64,000 nt of DNA, from positions 806,001-870,000 of the forward strand of contig CBDFNC010000001.1 of the NCBI GenBank assembly GCA_965249895.1. Direction: 5' to 3'. Below, in pieces: positions 1 to 8,432 of this stretch. A program made the position numbers and the translations under genes. The number at the start of each line of letters is the position of its first letter. Within the stretch, counting starts at the first letter, position 1. The notes below the pieces were generated by a model. It had not been told where the DNA came from. It saw only the letters and a list, made by a program, of their open reading frames with translations, and searched no databases. Origin of the DNA: CBDFNC01 sp965249895 (GTDB taxonomy: Bacteria > Pseudomonadota > Gammaproteobacteria > Enterobacterales > CBDFNC01).

Positions 1-722
1 CCGGTGCTGCCGCTGCATTAGCTGCAGTGTTACTGCTGGGCGCCCGTAAAGGTAAATATGGTAAAAATGGTGAAATCTACCCAATCCCAGGCTCTAACAT
101 GCCTTTAGCAACCTTAGGTACATTTATCCTTTGGATGGGGTGGTTTGGCTTTAACGGTGGCTCTCAGTTGATGGTATCTGATGCCGCCAATGCCACAGCG
201 GTTGGTCAGATTTTCCTTAACACTAACGCTGCAGCCGCGGCGGGTGCTATCGCTGCCTTGATCGTATGTAAAGTAGCATGGCGCAAAGCGGACCTGACCA
301 TGGTATTGAATGGCGCTCTGGCTGGTCTGGTAGTCATTACTGCCGACCCTCTGTCGCCAAGCCCACTATTTGCAGCTTTGCTAGGCGCCCTGGGTGGTAT
401 ACTTGTGGTGTTTAGTATCGTCACGTTTGACAAGATTAAAATTGATGATCCGGTTGGTGCTATCTCGGTTCACGGTGTTTGTGGTCTGTTTGGCCTAATC
501 GCTGTACCTCTCAGTAATGCTGACGCAACGATTGGCGGCCAGCTATTCGGCGCGGCAGTTATCTTCGGGTTTGTATTTGTCGCTTCGCTTGTTGCCTGGG
601 CTGTGTTGAAAGTAACCATGGGGATCCGTGTTACCGAAGAGGAAGAAGTTAACGGTATGGACCTGCATGATTGTGGTGTAGACGCATACCCTGAATTTGT
701 ATCAATCAGAACTAATCCTTAA
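1..722 (+). CDS. amt: Ammonium transporter Amt, C-terminal part (5' end outside window)
   Basis: Inner-membrane ammonium channel of the Amt/Rh family, which conducts ammonium into the cell. The frame is open from the first bases of the window, so the start lies upstream; about 240 C-terminal residues are visible. Hydrophobic helices alternate with family signatures: GWFGFNGGS, the LVVITA helix, and HGVCGLFG, which carries the pore-lining histidine of the family. The cytoplasmic tail EEEEVNGMDLHDCGVDAYPEF-like region is the usual Amt C-terminus that contacts GlnK-type PII proteins. A glnK gene often sits upstream of amt but cannot be checked here. A strong terminator follows. Confidence 0.95.
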   Translation, partial: GAAAALAAVLLLGARKGKYGKNGEIYPIPGSNMPLATLGTFILWMGWFGFNGGSQLMVSDAANATAVGQIFLNTNAAAAAGAIAALIVCKVAWRKADLTMVLNGALAGLVVITADPLSPSPLFAALLGALGGILVVFSIVTFDKIKIDDPVGAISVHGVCGLFGLIAVPLSNADATIGGQLFGAAVIFGFVFVASLVAWAVLKVTMGIRVTEEEEVNGMDLHDCGVDAYPEFVSIRTNP

Positions 723-745
723 TCGTTTTACCCGTAAGTCAATTT

Positions 746-771
746 GCCCCGCCCTGAGCGGGGCTTTTTTT
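746..771 (+). terminator. Rho-independent terminator of amt
   Basis: A perfect 7-bp GC-rich stem (GCCCCGC / GCGGGGC) with a CCTGA loop is followed by seven T residues, 24 bases after the amt stop codon. Confidence 0.92.
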
Positions 772-994
772 GCCTTTTTAATCGAATACAGCATAGCTAA
801 CCCATAGGCTTTGCAATAAACAGTATCGCTATAGGTGAGGAAGCTTGTTTTTTGTTGAGGTTTCTGTGGCAATAGTTCGTATTTCCACTTTAATTAATAG
901 TTAGTAGGCCTGTATCAATCACTCGAGTTTCCCGATGGTAACTTCGCTATATCCTTGTTTAAAATCAATGTATTAGATAAGACAAGTAATGACA

Positions 995-1014
995 TATACT
1001 GTAAAAACAGTATA
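995..1014. promoter_or_regulatory. Perfect palindrome in the fbpA promoter region
   Basis: TATACTGT and ACAGTATA form a perfect 8-bp inverted repeat around a 4-base A spacer, about 50 bases upstream of the fbpA start. It is the only strong structure in the 340-base gap 723-1062 apart from the amt terminator. Its place suggests an operator or part of the promoter. The half-site spacing is too short for LexA and it does not fit the Fur consensus, so the binding protein is unknown. Confidence 0.4.
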
Positions 1015-1062
1015 ATAATCTTGTTGTAAACTATTCTTATTAACATTCATGGAGATATTAAA

Positions 1063-2079
1063 GTGAATAAGGCTGTTTTTCTTCCAGTAGCTGCACTTGC
1101 TACAAGTTTTGTTGCTCAACCTGCGTTTTCTGCCGACGAAGTAAATGTTTATTCATATCGTCAGCCGTTTCTGATTGAGCCTATTATGGACAAATTCACC
1201 AAGGAAACCGGTGTAAAAGTTAATGTAGTATTTGCGAAAAAAGGGCTGGCAGAGCGTCTTGAGCGGGAAGGGAAACACAGTCCTGCCGACGTAGTGTTAA
1301 CTGTTGATATTAGCCGCCTGACGGATCTGGTTGATAAAGACCTGGTTCAGCCGGTGCAAAGTGAGACCCTGGAAAAGAATATTCCTTCCAAGTATCGTGA
1401 CCCGGCAGATCAGTGGTTTGCACTGACAACCCGTGTGCGTACCGTATACACCTCTAAGGAGCGCCTGGGCAAGCTGCCTAACCTGAGCTATGAAGACCTG
1501 GCTAAGCCTGAATATAAAGGCAAGATTTGTATGCGTAGCGGTAAGAATGCTTATAACGTAGCCCTGGTTTCCTCTATGGTGGCAAATAATGGCGAAGCTG
1601 AAACCAAGAAGTGGCTGGAAGGTGTAAAAGCTAACTTAGCTCGTAAACCTCAGGGTAACGATAGAGCCCAGGTTAAAGCCGTAAAAGAAGGGATTTGTGA
1701 CTTTGCTATAGGTAATAACTATTACCTGGGTAAAATGCTGAACAATGAAAAACAGATTGCCTGGGCAAATGCGGTTGAGATTAATTTCCCGAACCAGGAT
1801 AATCGCGGTTCTCACGTTAACGTGAGCGGTGTATCATTGACTAAGTACTCGCCAAATAAAGAAAATGCCATCAAACTGATGGAATTCTTATCCGGTGATG
1901 TCGCTCAGCAAATGTATGCTGAAGTGAACTATGAGTATCCAGTAAAAGCGGGTGTTGCGGTTTCCGAGCTAGTAGCATCTTGGGGTAAATTTAAGGCTGA
2001 CACCATAGCTCTGTCTGAGATAGCAGCACAGCGCGGTACGGCACTTAAGTTACTGGATGAAGTTAAATTTGATTTATAA
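1063..2079 (+). CDS. fbpA: Ferric iron ABC transporter, periplasmic binding protein
   Basis: Periplasmic Fe(III)-binding protein that hands iron to the FbpB permease. 338 aa, normal for the family. The GTG start follows GGAG at 6-8 bases. Residues 1-24 form a signal peptide (AFSA cleavage region). The mature protein begins with VNVYSYRQ, typical of the FbpA/FutA/Idi class, and has the tandem tyrosines GNNYYLGKM near residue 220-228 that ligate ferric iron in this family. It is first of three co-oriented genes with the permease 68 bases downstream. Iron regulation by Fur is expected, but only a weak match to the Fur consensus is visible upstream. Confidence 0.93.
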   Translation: MNKAVFLPVAALATSFVAQPAFSADEVNVYSYRQPFLIEPIMDKFTKETGVKVNVVFAKKGLAERLEREGKHSPADVVLTVDISRLTDLVDKDLVQPVQSETLEKNIPSKYRDPADQWFALTTRVRTVYTSKERLGKLPNLSYEDLAKPEYKGKICMRSGKNAYNVALVSSMVANNGEAETKKWLEGVKANLARKPQGNDRAQVKAVKEGICDFAIGNNYYLGKMLNNEKQIAWANAVEINFPNQDNRGSHVNVSGVSLTKYSPNKENAIKLMEFLSGDVAQQMYAEVNYEYPVKAGVAVSELVASWGKFKADTIALSEIAAQRGTALKLLDEVKFDL

Positions 2080-2147
2080 GAAATATTCTAAGTAAGGCTT
2101 GCTCAGTTGAGAGAGCCTTACTGCTAGAGGTTTCCAAGAGTAGGTAG

Positions 2148-3779
2148 ATGTACTCTCGATTATTTATGCCTTGGATGGCCAGCAGCTGGGCGGTAGCCCT
2201 ACTGTTGGTTTTTCCTATTCTGGCCCTTGTATACGAATCTCTTCACCCTGCGGAAGAGATTTTCTCACATTTAATGAACACGGTAATGCCGACTTATATC
2301 ATCAATACAGTATTGTTGATTGCCGGTGTTGGTGCTTTAAGTTTCTTGCTCGCTGTCCCCGCAGCCTGGTTGATGGCAATGTGCGAGCTACCGGGCAGAA
2401 AGTATCTGCAATGGGCCTTGATGTTACCCTTGGCTATGCCCGCTTATATCGTCGCTTATATTTATACCGATTTGCTCGAGTATGCGGGACCGGTACAGAT
2501 TTTCTTGCGTGATGTGTTTGGCTGGTCCAGCCCCCAGGAATACTGGTTTCCAGATATTCGCACCCTTGGTGGCGCTGTGGTGGTGATCACCCTGTCCCTC
2601 TACCCATATCTTTATTTGTTGGCGCGGACCTCATTTCTTGAGCAATCAATTAATTTAATGCAGTCAGCCCGTCTGTTGGGTAAAAGTCCGCTACAGAGCT
2701 TTTTTAAAGTTTCATTGCCGTTAGCCAGGCCTGCAATTGCTATCGGTATTTCCCTTATTGCCATGGAAACCCTGGCTGATTTTGCCACTGTGAATTATTT
2801 CGCGGTTAGTACCTTAACCACTGCGGTATACGATACCTGGTTAGGTTATGGCAGCCTAAATGCGGCAGCGAAAATATCCTCTCTGATGTTGCTGGTTATC
2901 GTGCTGCTATTGTCGATGGAGCGATATAGTCGGCGCAAGCAAAAGGTGTTTCAAAAATCCATGTTCCATGAACAGGACGTGCGGTTTCAGCTTAAGGGCT
3001 GGAGGAAGTGGGGTGCCAGTTGTTACTGTTGGGCGCTGGTATTTGCAGGTTTTCTACTGCCTTTTATGATTCTGATTAACTATGCAATCGACTATTTTGC
3101 GCAGTCCTGGACGGCTGAATTCCTAGAGTACAGTATTAACAGTTTTCTGGTTTCCGGTATAGTCGCCGTATTGGCGTTACTGATTGCCATCCTGGTGGGC
3201 TTTTACAGGCGATTGGATGCGCGGCCGCACTCAAGCCTACCTGCAAGATTCTGCTCTCTGGGTTATGCGGTTCCCGGAACCGTGTTGGCCATAGGGGTGC
3301 TTATTCCCTTTGGCTGGCTGGATATCAAGGTGAATGATGTAGTTGAGGCGTTCGGTGGTGAAGGTCCTGGTTTGTTGTTTAGCGGTACTATGGTGGCGAT
3401 TATCGCCGGTTACCTGGTGCGTTTCAGCGCCATTGCCGTAGGTTCGGTGGAGAGCAGCTTTAATAAAATTTCGCCATCGCTGGATATGGTTAGCCGTACC
3501 TTAGGTAACAGCCCGGGTAAAATGCTCAAACGGGTGCATATCCCTTTGATCCGAAAGGGCTGTTTGGCCGCGTTATTGCTGGTCTTTATTGAATCCATGA
3601 AGGAGCTGCCGGCGGCGCTGATATTAAGGCCCTTTAACTTTGAAACCTTAGCCACATACGTCTTTCAATATGCCTCTGACGAGATGCTGGAAGTTGCCGC
3701 TTTACCTGCCATAGTGATTGTATTGGTGGGTTTAGTGCCCTTGATTTTATTAGATCGTTCCCTGGAGCAGAGCCATTAA
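2148..3779 (+). CDS. fbpB: Ferric iron ABC transporter, fused permease
   Basis: Inner-membrane permease of the iron importer. 543 aa, with two homologous halves of about six membrane helices each, as usual for FbpB/SfuB. Each half has a cytoplasmic EAA-type loop that docks on the ATPase: around residue 180-200 (SARLLGKSPLQSFFKVSLP) and around residue 450-470 (VSRTLGNSPGKMLKRVHIP). No good ribosome-binding site is visible; AGTAGG lies just before the ATG. It sits between the binding protein and the ATPase genes, with 31 bases to fbpC. Confidence 0.93.
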   Translation: MYSRLFMPWMASSWAVALLLVFPILALVYESLHPAEEIFSHLMNTVMPTYIINTVLLIAGVGALSFLLAVPAAWLMAMCELPGRKYLQWALMLPLAMPAYIVAYIYTDLLEYAGPVQIFLRDVFGWSSPQEYWFPDIRTLGGAVVVITLSLYPYLYLLARTSFLEQSINLMQSARLLGKSPLQSFFKVSLPLARPAIAIGISLIAMETLADFATVNYFAVSTLTTAVYDTWLGYGSLNAAAKISSLMLLVIVLLLSMERYSRRKQKVFQKSMFHEQDVRFQLKGWRKWGASCYCWALVFAGFLLPFMILINYAIDYFAQSWTAEFLEYSINSFLVSGIVAVLALLIAILVGFYRRLDARPHSSLPARFCSLGYAVPGTVLAIGVLIPFGWLDIKVNDVVEAFGGEGPGLLFSGTMVAIIAGYLVRFSAIAVGSVESSFNKISPSLDMVSRTLGNSPGKMLKRVHIPLIRKGCLAALLLVFIESMKELPAALILRPFNFETLATYVFQYASDEMLEVAALPAIVIVLVGLVPLILLDRSLEQSH

Positions 3780-3810
3780 TGTTATTGATTAGAAAGCTGG
3801 AGTTATCTTA

Positions 3811-4836
3811 ATGTCGGCATTGGAAATTTCCGGGTTACATTGTAACTATAACGGCAGGGAGATACTGAATAACCTGGATATTAAGGTTCAGCATAACGAA
3901 ATCCTGTGTTTGTTGGGGCCAAGTGGTTGTGGTAAGACCACCTTGCTAAAAGCCGTGGCTGGCCTGATGCACCTTAGCCAGGGCAGAATAGATATCGTGG
4001 GCAGAACAGTGGATCAAGAGAGCAGCTCGGTTCCCCCGGAAAAGAGAAAAGTCGGCATGATCTTCCAGGATTATGCACTTTTTCCACATCTGACCGTACT
4101 GGCTAACGTGACCTTTGCATTGGAAAACCTGCCGAAAGCTAAAGCGCTGGCCAAAGCCGACGATGTACTTCATCTGGTAAACCTGCACGAATTTAAGGAC
4201 AGGTATCCGCACCAACTTTCCGGCGGGCAGCAGCAAAGGGTAGCCATCGCCAGGGCGCTTGCCTATAAACCGGATCTGATGTTGCTGGATGAGCCCTTTT
4301 CCAATATTGATACCCAGGTAAGGCTCAAGCTAATCAATGAGATCCGTAGCATATTAAAATCCCAGCAGATCAGTGCGGTATTTGTCACTCACTCGAAGGA
4401 AGAAGCCTTTGCATTTGCCGACAAACTGGCCATATTTAATCAGGGCCGGATCGAGCAAACGGGTACCCCTGATGAGCTATACCACAGGCCTAAATCTCGC
4501 TTTGTCGCTGATTTTCTGGGTGGAGGTAACTACCTGGATGCGGAAGTGCTTGATGAGCAAAATGTGCTCACAGCCCTGGGGAAAGTTACAGCAACCAAAC
4601 CCATAACTAAAGCAGTAGGCAGTAAGCTTTCCCTATTGATCAGACCGCAGCAGGTCCAGTTGCGCGAGGACGACGCGGGTGACGCCAAGGTGTTAGAGCA
4701 GCAGTTTTTAGGCGCAAGCAATAAAATCATTATCGAGGTGGAAGGTATAAAGCTGGAGTCGAGGCAGACGCAGGGGCTTAACGGTACCCGAAGAGCCAGA
4801 CTGTCAATCCCGCCCCACGAATTGATCCTGTTCTAA
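3811..4836 (+). CDS. fbpC: Ferric iron ABC transporter, ATPase
   Basis: Cytoplasmic ATPase of the iron importer, 341 aa. Walker A GPSGCGKTT is at residues 36-44, the Q-loop in MIFQDYALFPH near 83-93, the signature LSGGQQQR near 137-144, Walker B LMLLDEPF near 157-164 and the switch histidine in FVTHS near 190. The region after residue 240 is the TOBE-like regulatory domain of the CUT1/Fe class. GGAG precedes the ATG by 9 bases. It is the last gene of the operon and converges on argR. Confidence 0.94.
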   Translation: MSALEISGLHCNYNGREILNNLDIKVQHNEILCLLGPSGCGKTTLLKAVAGLMHLSQGRIDIVGRTVDQESSSVPPEKRKVGMIFQDYALFPHLTVLANVTFALENLPKAKALAKADDVLHLVNLHEFKDRYPHQLSGGQQQRVAIARALAYKPDLMLLDEPFSNIDTQVRLKLINEIRSILKSQQISAVFVTHSKEEAFAFADKLAIFNQGRIEQTGTPDELYHRPKSRFVADFLGGGNYLDAEVLDEQNVLTALGKVTATKPITKAVGSKLSLLIRPQQVQLREDDAGDAKVLEQQFLGASNKIIIEVEGIKLESRQTQGLNGTRRARLSIPPHELILF

Positions 4837-4846
4837 TGTTTCATTG

Positions 4847-4875
4847 CTGCGCGCTATCACTTAATAGGCGCGCAG
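4847..4875. terminator. Hairpin between convergent fbpC and argR
   Basis: CTGCGCGC and GCGCGCAG form a perfect 8-bp stem with a 13-base loop, in the 47 bases between the two convergent stop codons. The following sequence is only moderately T-rich, so termination efficiency is uncertain. Confidence 0.55.
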
Positions 4876-4883
4876 TGTATTTC

Positions 4884-5351
4884 CTATTTTAGGTCGAACA
4901 AACTTTTTACAGCTTTAAACGTTTGCCCTATTTCCAGACTTTTGGTTGGGGTAATAAAGATAGTATCGTCTCCGGCTATGGTCCCCAGGATCCCCTCTGG
5001 TTTTCCCAATGAGTCCAGTAGCCTGGCGATCAGCTGGGCCGCTCCTGGGCTGGTTCGAATGACAATTAAGGCATCGTTGTGATCTATATCTGTTACCAGG
5101 TTTTTTAACGGACTACTGGTGGTGGGAACGCCCAGCTCGGCGGGCAAACAATACACCATCTCCATTTTTGCATTTCGGGTGCGTACAGCCCCAAACTTGC
5201 TCAACATCCTGGATACTTTCGATTGGTTGATATTTTCGAAGCCTTGCTGTTGCAATGCACCGACGATCTCGCCCTGGGAGCCAAACTTTTCTTCTTTTAA
5301 TAAAGCTTTAAAGGCACTGATCAGTAGTTCTTGTTTTTCGCTGTTTCGCAT
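4884..5351 (-). CDS. argR: Arginine repressor
   Basis: Transcriptional regulator of arginine biosynthesis and transport. 155 aa, the standard length. The N-terminal winged helix (about residues 1-70) carries the QSKVSRMLSKFGAVRTRN recognition region. The C-terminal half (80-155) is the arginine-binding hexamerisation domain, with the GTIAGDDTIFITP core whose aspartates contact arginine in the family. In E. coli and Shewanella argR lies next to, and divergent from, mdh; here the remains of an arginine importer are between them. Confidence 0.95.
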   Translation of the reverse strand: MRNSEKQELLISAFKALLKEEKFGSQGEIVGALQQQGFENINQSKVSRMLSKFGAVRTRNAKMEMVYCLPAELGVPTTSSPLKNLVTDIDHNDALIVIRTSPGAAQLIARLLDSLGKPEGILGTIAGDDTIFITPTKSLEIGQTFKAVKSLFDLK

Positions 5352-5355
5352 TTGA

Positions 5356-5373
5356 AGTGGGTATTAATTCATT
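5356..5373. promoter_or_regulatory. Possible ARG box at argR
   Basis: TGGGT-ATTA-ATTCA matches 8 of the 10 conserved bases of the ARG box (TGAAT-N4-ATTCA). It lies 5 bases upstream of the argR start codon, where ArgR binding would block its own expression. A second partial site (TGAATATTTTCGCA, 5421-5434) lies on the side of the art genes. Autoregulation is an inference. Confidence 0.4.
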
Positions 5374-5559
5374 GATTAGGCGGTATTTTGCATAAAAACC
5401 CAGTAATTTTCAAGGCTAAGTGAATATTTTCGCATGTTTGGTGCGAAAAAGTCGATAATCTTGGTGGGTGGATTGTTCTGTAAAGTAATAAGATTAAAGC
5501 TTGCAATGCTGACTGTAGCAAATAAAATTGCGGAAAATTTCGATAACTATTCACTAACT

Positions 5560-6292
5560 ATGACGATTGAGCTGAACTGCATCTGTAAATCCTGGGGTGA
5601 AACACAGGTACTGAAAAATATCAGTTTTCGCTGTGACGCCGGGGGAAATATGGTGTTATTAGGACCTAGTGGCGCAGGAAAAAGCTTATTGTTAAGGGTG
5701 CTTAACCTGTTGAATGAACCGGAACATGGTTGCATATCTATTGTTGGCGAATCTTTTGAGTTTACGCAGTCACAGAAGAATCTGGCTAAGCGGGGCCAGT
5801 GTTAAGGCGTAAAGTTGGAATGGTTTTTCAGCAATATCACTTATGGCCGCATAAGACAGTGATGGTTAACCTGATAGAAGCGCCAATGAAAGTGACTGGT
5901 ATGGCTAAAAAAATGGCCATAGATAAAACTAACTACCTGTTGAATCAATTGCAACTATTCGACAAAGCCCTGTATACCCCGGCTCACTGTCCGGTGGCCA
6001 GCAGCAAAGGAACGCCATTGCCAGAGCGTTAATGATGGAGCCTGAAGTGCTGTTATTCGATGAGCCGACGGCGGCACGGGACCCTGAAATGACCAATGAG
6101 GTTGCTGAGATCATTAAAAGCCTGTCAGCAACAGGCATTACCCAGGTGGTCGTAACTCATGAAGTTGAATTTGATCGTAAGGTGGCAAGCCAGCTTATCT
6201 ATCTGGAGCAAGGCGAAATTGTGGAGCATGGTAGCGGCGATCGCTTTATCCATCCGCAAACAGAAAAATTCGCTAACTATTTAAAACACTAA
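5560..6292 (+). pseudogene. artP: artP pseudogene (arginine ABC transporter ATPase), two frameshifts
   Basis: The three reading-frame pieces together align with an ArtP-type amino-acid importer ATPase. The first (from ATG 5560) contains Walker A GPSGAGKS and RVLNLLNEPEHG. The second (from about 5799) contains GMVFQQYHLWPH. The third contains the signature LSGGQQQR (from 5987), Walker B VLLFDEPTAARDPE and VVTHEVE, ending at 6292. Each change of frame is -1: near 5790-5800, where the first frame stops at 5805, and near 5970-5985. Two conserved positions are also altered: QQQRNAIA for the usual QQQRVAIA, and AARDPE for AALDPE. This favours true decay over two sequencing errors. A complete, active ATPase cannot be made from this sequence. 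Confidence 0.85.
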
Positions 6293-6302
6293 GGCCAATA
6301 TA

Positions 6303-7046
6303 ATGAAAGAAATCATCCCTTTAGTTGCAGTCACCCTGTTTAGCAGCCAAACATTAGCGGAAGACATCATTCGGTTTGCTACCGAAGCGACTTATCCCCC
6401 ATTTGAATATATGGATGAGAATAACGAATTTCAGGGATTTGATATCGATCTGGCCAGGGCTGTATGTAAAGCCATAGATGCCAAATGTGATTTTAATAAT
6501 CAGTCATTTGATAGCCTGATCCCGGCCCTTAAATTCCGACGTTACGACGCTGCTATTTCTGGCTTGGATATCACCCCAGAGCGTGCAGCCAGTGTAGATT
6601 TCACCCAAGTCTATTACGAAAACTCGGCGATATTTGTCTCGGCGAAAGGTGAGTTTAAGTCGGTTAGTGATCTGCAGGGTAAGGCCGTTGCGGTGCAAAA
6701 TGGTTCATCACATCAGAAGTATGTGATTGATAAGCTATCTGGCAAAGGTGTATTCACCGTGCCCCATGCATCCTACCAAAATGCCTTCTTGGATATGAGC
6801 AATGGCCGTGTCGACGCTGTTTTTGCCGATACCGCTGTGGCGGTACAATGGTTAAATGACCACGGAGAAGGCAAGTTTGCCACTGTGGGGCAGCCTATCA
6901 CGGATAAAAATTATTTTGGTACCGGTTTTGGTATCGCAGTGAATAAAGGCAATAAAGAGCTGCTAGATAAATTGAATAAAGGATTAAAGCTGATCCGTGA
7001 AAACGGTGAGTACGACGTAATTTACAGCAAATATTTTCCTAAGTAA
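6303..7046 (+). CDS. artI: Arginine/basic amino-acid periplasmic binding protein (ArtI/ArtJ type)
   Basis: Periplasmic amino-acid binding protein, 247 aa. The signal peptide is residues 1-19 (QTLAED cleavage area). The mature start IIRFATEATYPPFEY and the following FQGFDIDLARAVC are hallmarks of the polar amino-acid binding family; SGLDITPERA and YFGTGFGIAV also fit ArtI/ArtJ. It begins 11 bases after the artP remnant. In intact operons (artPIQM) the permeases artQ and artM follow, but none is present here. The protein looks intact although its transporter is broken, so it may serve another permease or be on its way to loss. Confidence 0.85.
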   Translation: MKEIIPLVAVTLFSSQTLAEDIIRFATEATYPPFEYMDENNEFQGFDIDLARAVCKAIDAKCDFNNQSFDSLIPALKFRRYDAAISGLDITPERAASVDFTQVYYENSAIFVSAKGEFKSVSDLQGKAVAVQNGSSHQKYVIDKLSGKGVFTVPHASYQNAFLDMSNGRVDAVFADTAVAVQWLNDHGEGKFATVGQPITDKNYFGTGFGIAVNKGNKELLDKLNKGLKLIRENGEYDVIYSKYFPK

Positions 7047-7385
7047 GGAATGCCAGCGTGAATGAAAAGTTAGTGGCATTGCTGTTTTGGGGACTGGTCA
7101 AACCTGGGTAACAGATCTATCGGGCTGGGTAGGAGCCGAACTTGTTCGGCGAACGTGCATCCATGCGCTTAACATCTCACCCCTGAGATGGGTTCTGCTG
7201 CTACTTAAAGATGATAATGAATTGTTAATAGAAACAGTGTTGGGATTTCCATTTTTCCCACCTGCTCACATAACCTGTGTTGCACTCTGTTAACAGATTG
7301 TTTTTTATCAGTCGATGAAATAAACTTTGCGCCGTTAGAAATGTGATGATCCTCATCTTATCCCTAATATAACGGAGAATATTCT
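7047..7385 (+). other. Region after artI: no permease genes; mdh leader
   Basis: These 339 bases hold no convincing gene. A 17-codon frame from GTG 7059 (starting VNEKLVALLFWG) lies where artQ should begin and recalls the hydrophobic start of a permease, so it may be a remnant of artQ; this is weak. A 16-base hairpin GCCGAACTTGTTCGGC is at 7135-7150, and its 14-base core recurs at 26517-26530. The last 90 bases contain the mdh promoter region. Confidence 0.4.
7342..7357. promoter_or_regulatory. Possible CRP site upstream of mdh
   Basis: TGTGA-N6-TCATC matches 8 of 10 bases of the CRP core TGTGA-N6-TCACA, 28 bases before the mdh start codon. CRP control of mdh is known in E. coli, and crp is present in this window. 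The site is imperfect and close to the start, so repression is as possible as activation. Confidence 0.3.
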
Positions 7386-8318
7386 ATGAAAGTTGCAGTA
7401 TTAGGCGCTGCCGGTGGTATTGGACAAGCCCTTTCCCTTCTTCTTAAAAATGAGCTGCCAGCTGGCTCTGAGCTTTCTCTTTATGATATTGCTCCTGTTA
7501 CTCCAGGTGTTGCTAAAGATCTAAGCCATATCCCAACTGATGTGGCTATCGAAGGTTTTGCCGGGGAAGATCCAACACCAGCCCTTGAAGGCGCGGATGT
7601 GGTTCTGATTTCTGCGGGTGTTGCACGTAAACCTGGTATGGACCGTGCTGATCTATTTAATGTAAATGCGGGTATAGTGAAAAACCTGATTGAAAAGGTT
7701 GCCGCAACTTGCCCTAACGCTTGTATCTGTATTATCACAAACCCGGTAAACACTACTGTTGCCATCGCTCGTGAAGTGCTGAAAAATGCAGGTGTTTACG
7801 ATAAGAACAAACTATTCGGTATCACTACGCTGGATGTTATCCGCAGCGAAACCTTTATCGCAGAAAACAAAGGCCTGAAGAGCACCAACGTTAACGTTAA
7901 CGTTATCGGTGGACACTCTGGTGTGACCATTCTTCCTCTGCTTTCTCAGGTTCAGGGTGTTGAGTTCTCTGACGAAGAGATCGCCAGCCTGACAACTCGT
8001 ATTCAGAATGCGGGTACCGAAGTTGTTGAAGCTAAAGCCGGTGGCGGCTCTGCAACCCTGTCTATGGGTCAGGCAGCTGCACGTTTTGGCCTGTCCGTTG
8101 TTAAAGCCCTACGTGGTAAGCAAGGTGTTGTTGAATGTGCTTACGTTGACGGTGGTAGTGAGCATGCCGAGTTCTTCGCTCAGCCAGTGCTGCTAGGAGC
8201 TAACGGCGTTGAACAGGTACTAGGTTACGGCGATATCAGCGAGTTCGAGCAAAAAGCCCTGAACGATATGCTGGACACACTGAAAGGCGATATCCAGAAA
8301 GGTGTAGACTTCGTTTAA
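7386..8318 (+). CDS. mdh: Malate dehydrogenase
   Basis: NAD-dependent malate dehydrogenase of the TCA cycle, cytoplasmic. 310 aa, close to the 312 aa of E. coli Mdh. The Rossmann glycine motif GAAGGIGQ is at residues 8-15. The catalytic-loop arginines are in VARKPGMDRADLF (about 79-91), and the active-site histidine is in IGGHSGVTILP near residue 177. The ATG is preceded by CGGAG at a normal distance. Its codon use is even and typical of a highly expressed gene. It is monocistronic, with a strong terminator downstream. Confidence 0.98.
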   Translation: MKVAVLGAAGGIGQALSLLLKNELPAGSELSLYDIAPVTPGVAKDLSHIPTDVAIEGFAGEDPTPALEGADVVLISAGVARKPGMDRADLFNVNAGIVKNLIEKVAATCPNACICIITNPVNTTVAIAREVLKNAGVYDKNKLFGITTLDVIRSETFIAENKGLKSTNVNVNVIGGHSGVTILPLLSQVQGVEFSDEEIASLTTRIQNAGTEVVEAKAGGGSATLSMGQAAARFGLSVVKALRGKQGVVECAYVDGGSEHAEFFAQPVLLGANGVEQVLGYGDISEFEQKALNDMLDTLKGDIQKGVDFV

Positions 8319-8373
8319 TATCGAAGACTAACATTCCCTGTGTAAGCCGGGTGGGTGTAAGTCGGGTGGGTAT

Positions 8374-8402
8374 AAAAAGGCGGTGATTTAACCGCCTTTT
8401 TT
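8374..8402. terminator. Terminator of mdh, probably bidirectional
   Basis: AAAAAGGCGGT and ACCGCCTTTTT form an 11-bp stem with a GATTTA loop, T-rich on the right and A-rich on the left. It can therefore stop both mdh and the convergent gene ending at 8433. Just before it, 8342-8371 holds two near-identical copies of a 15-base unit (GTAAGYCGGGTGGGT). Confidence 0.9.
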
Positions 8403-8432
8403 ATATGTTAAATTCAGCTGAAATGGTGGTGG

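Noticed and set aside
995..1014. Palindrome as a LexA box
   Set aside because: LexA sites need CTGT-N8-ACAG; here the half-sites are separated by only four bases.
1020..1050. Fur box upstream of fbpA
   Set aside because: The best window (TGTAAAC-T-ATTCTTA) matches only about 9 of 14 positions, too weak to list as a site.
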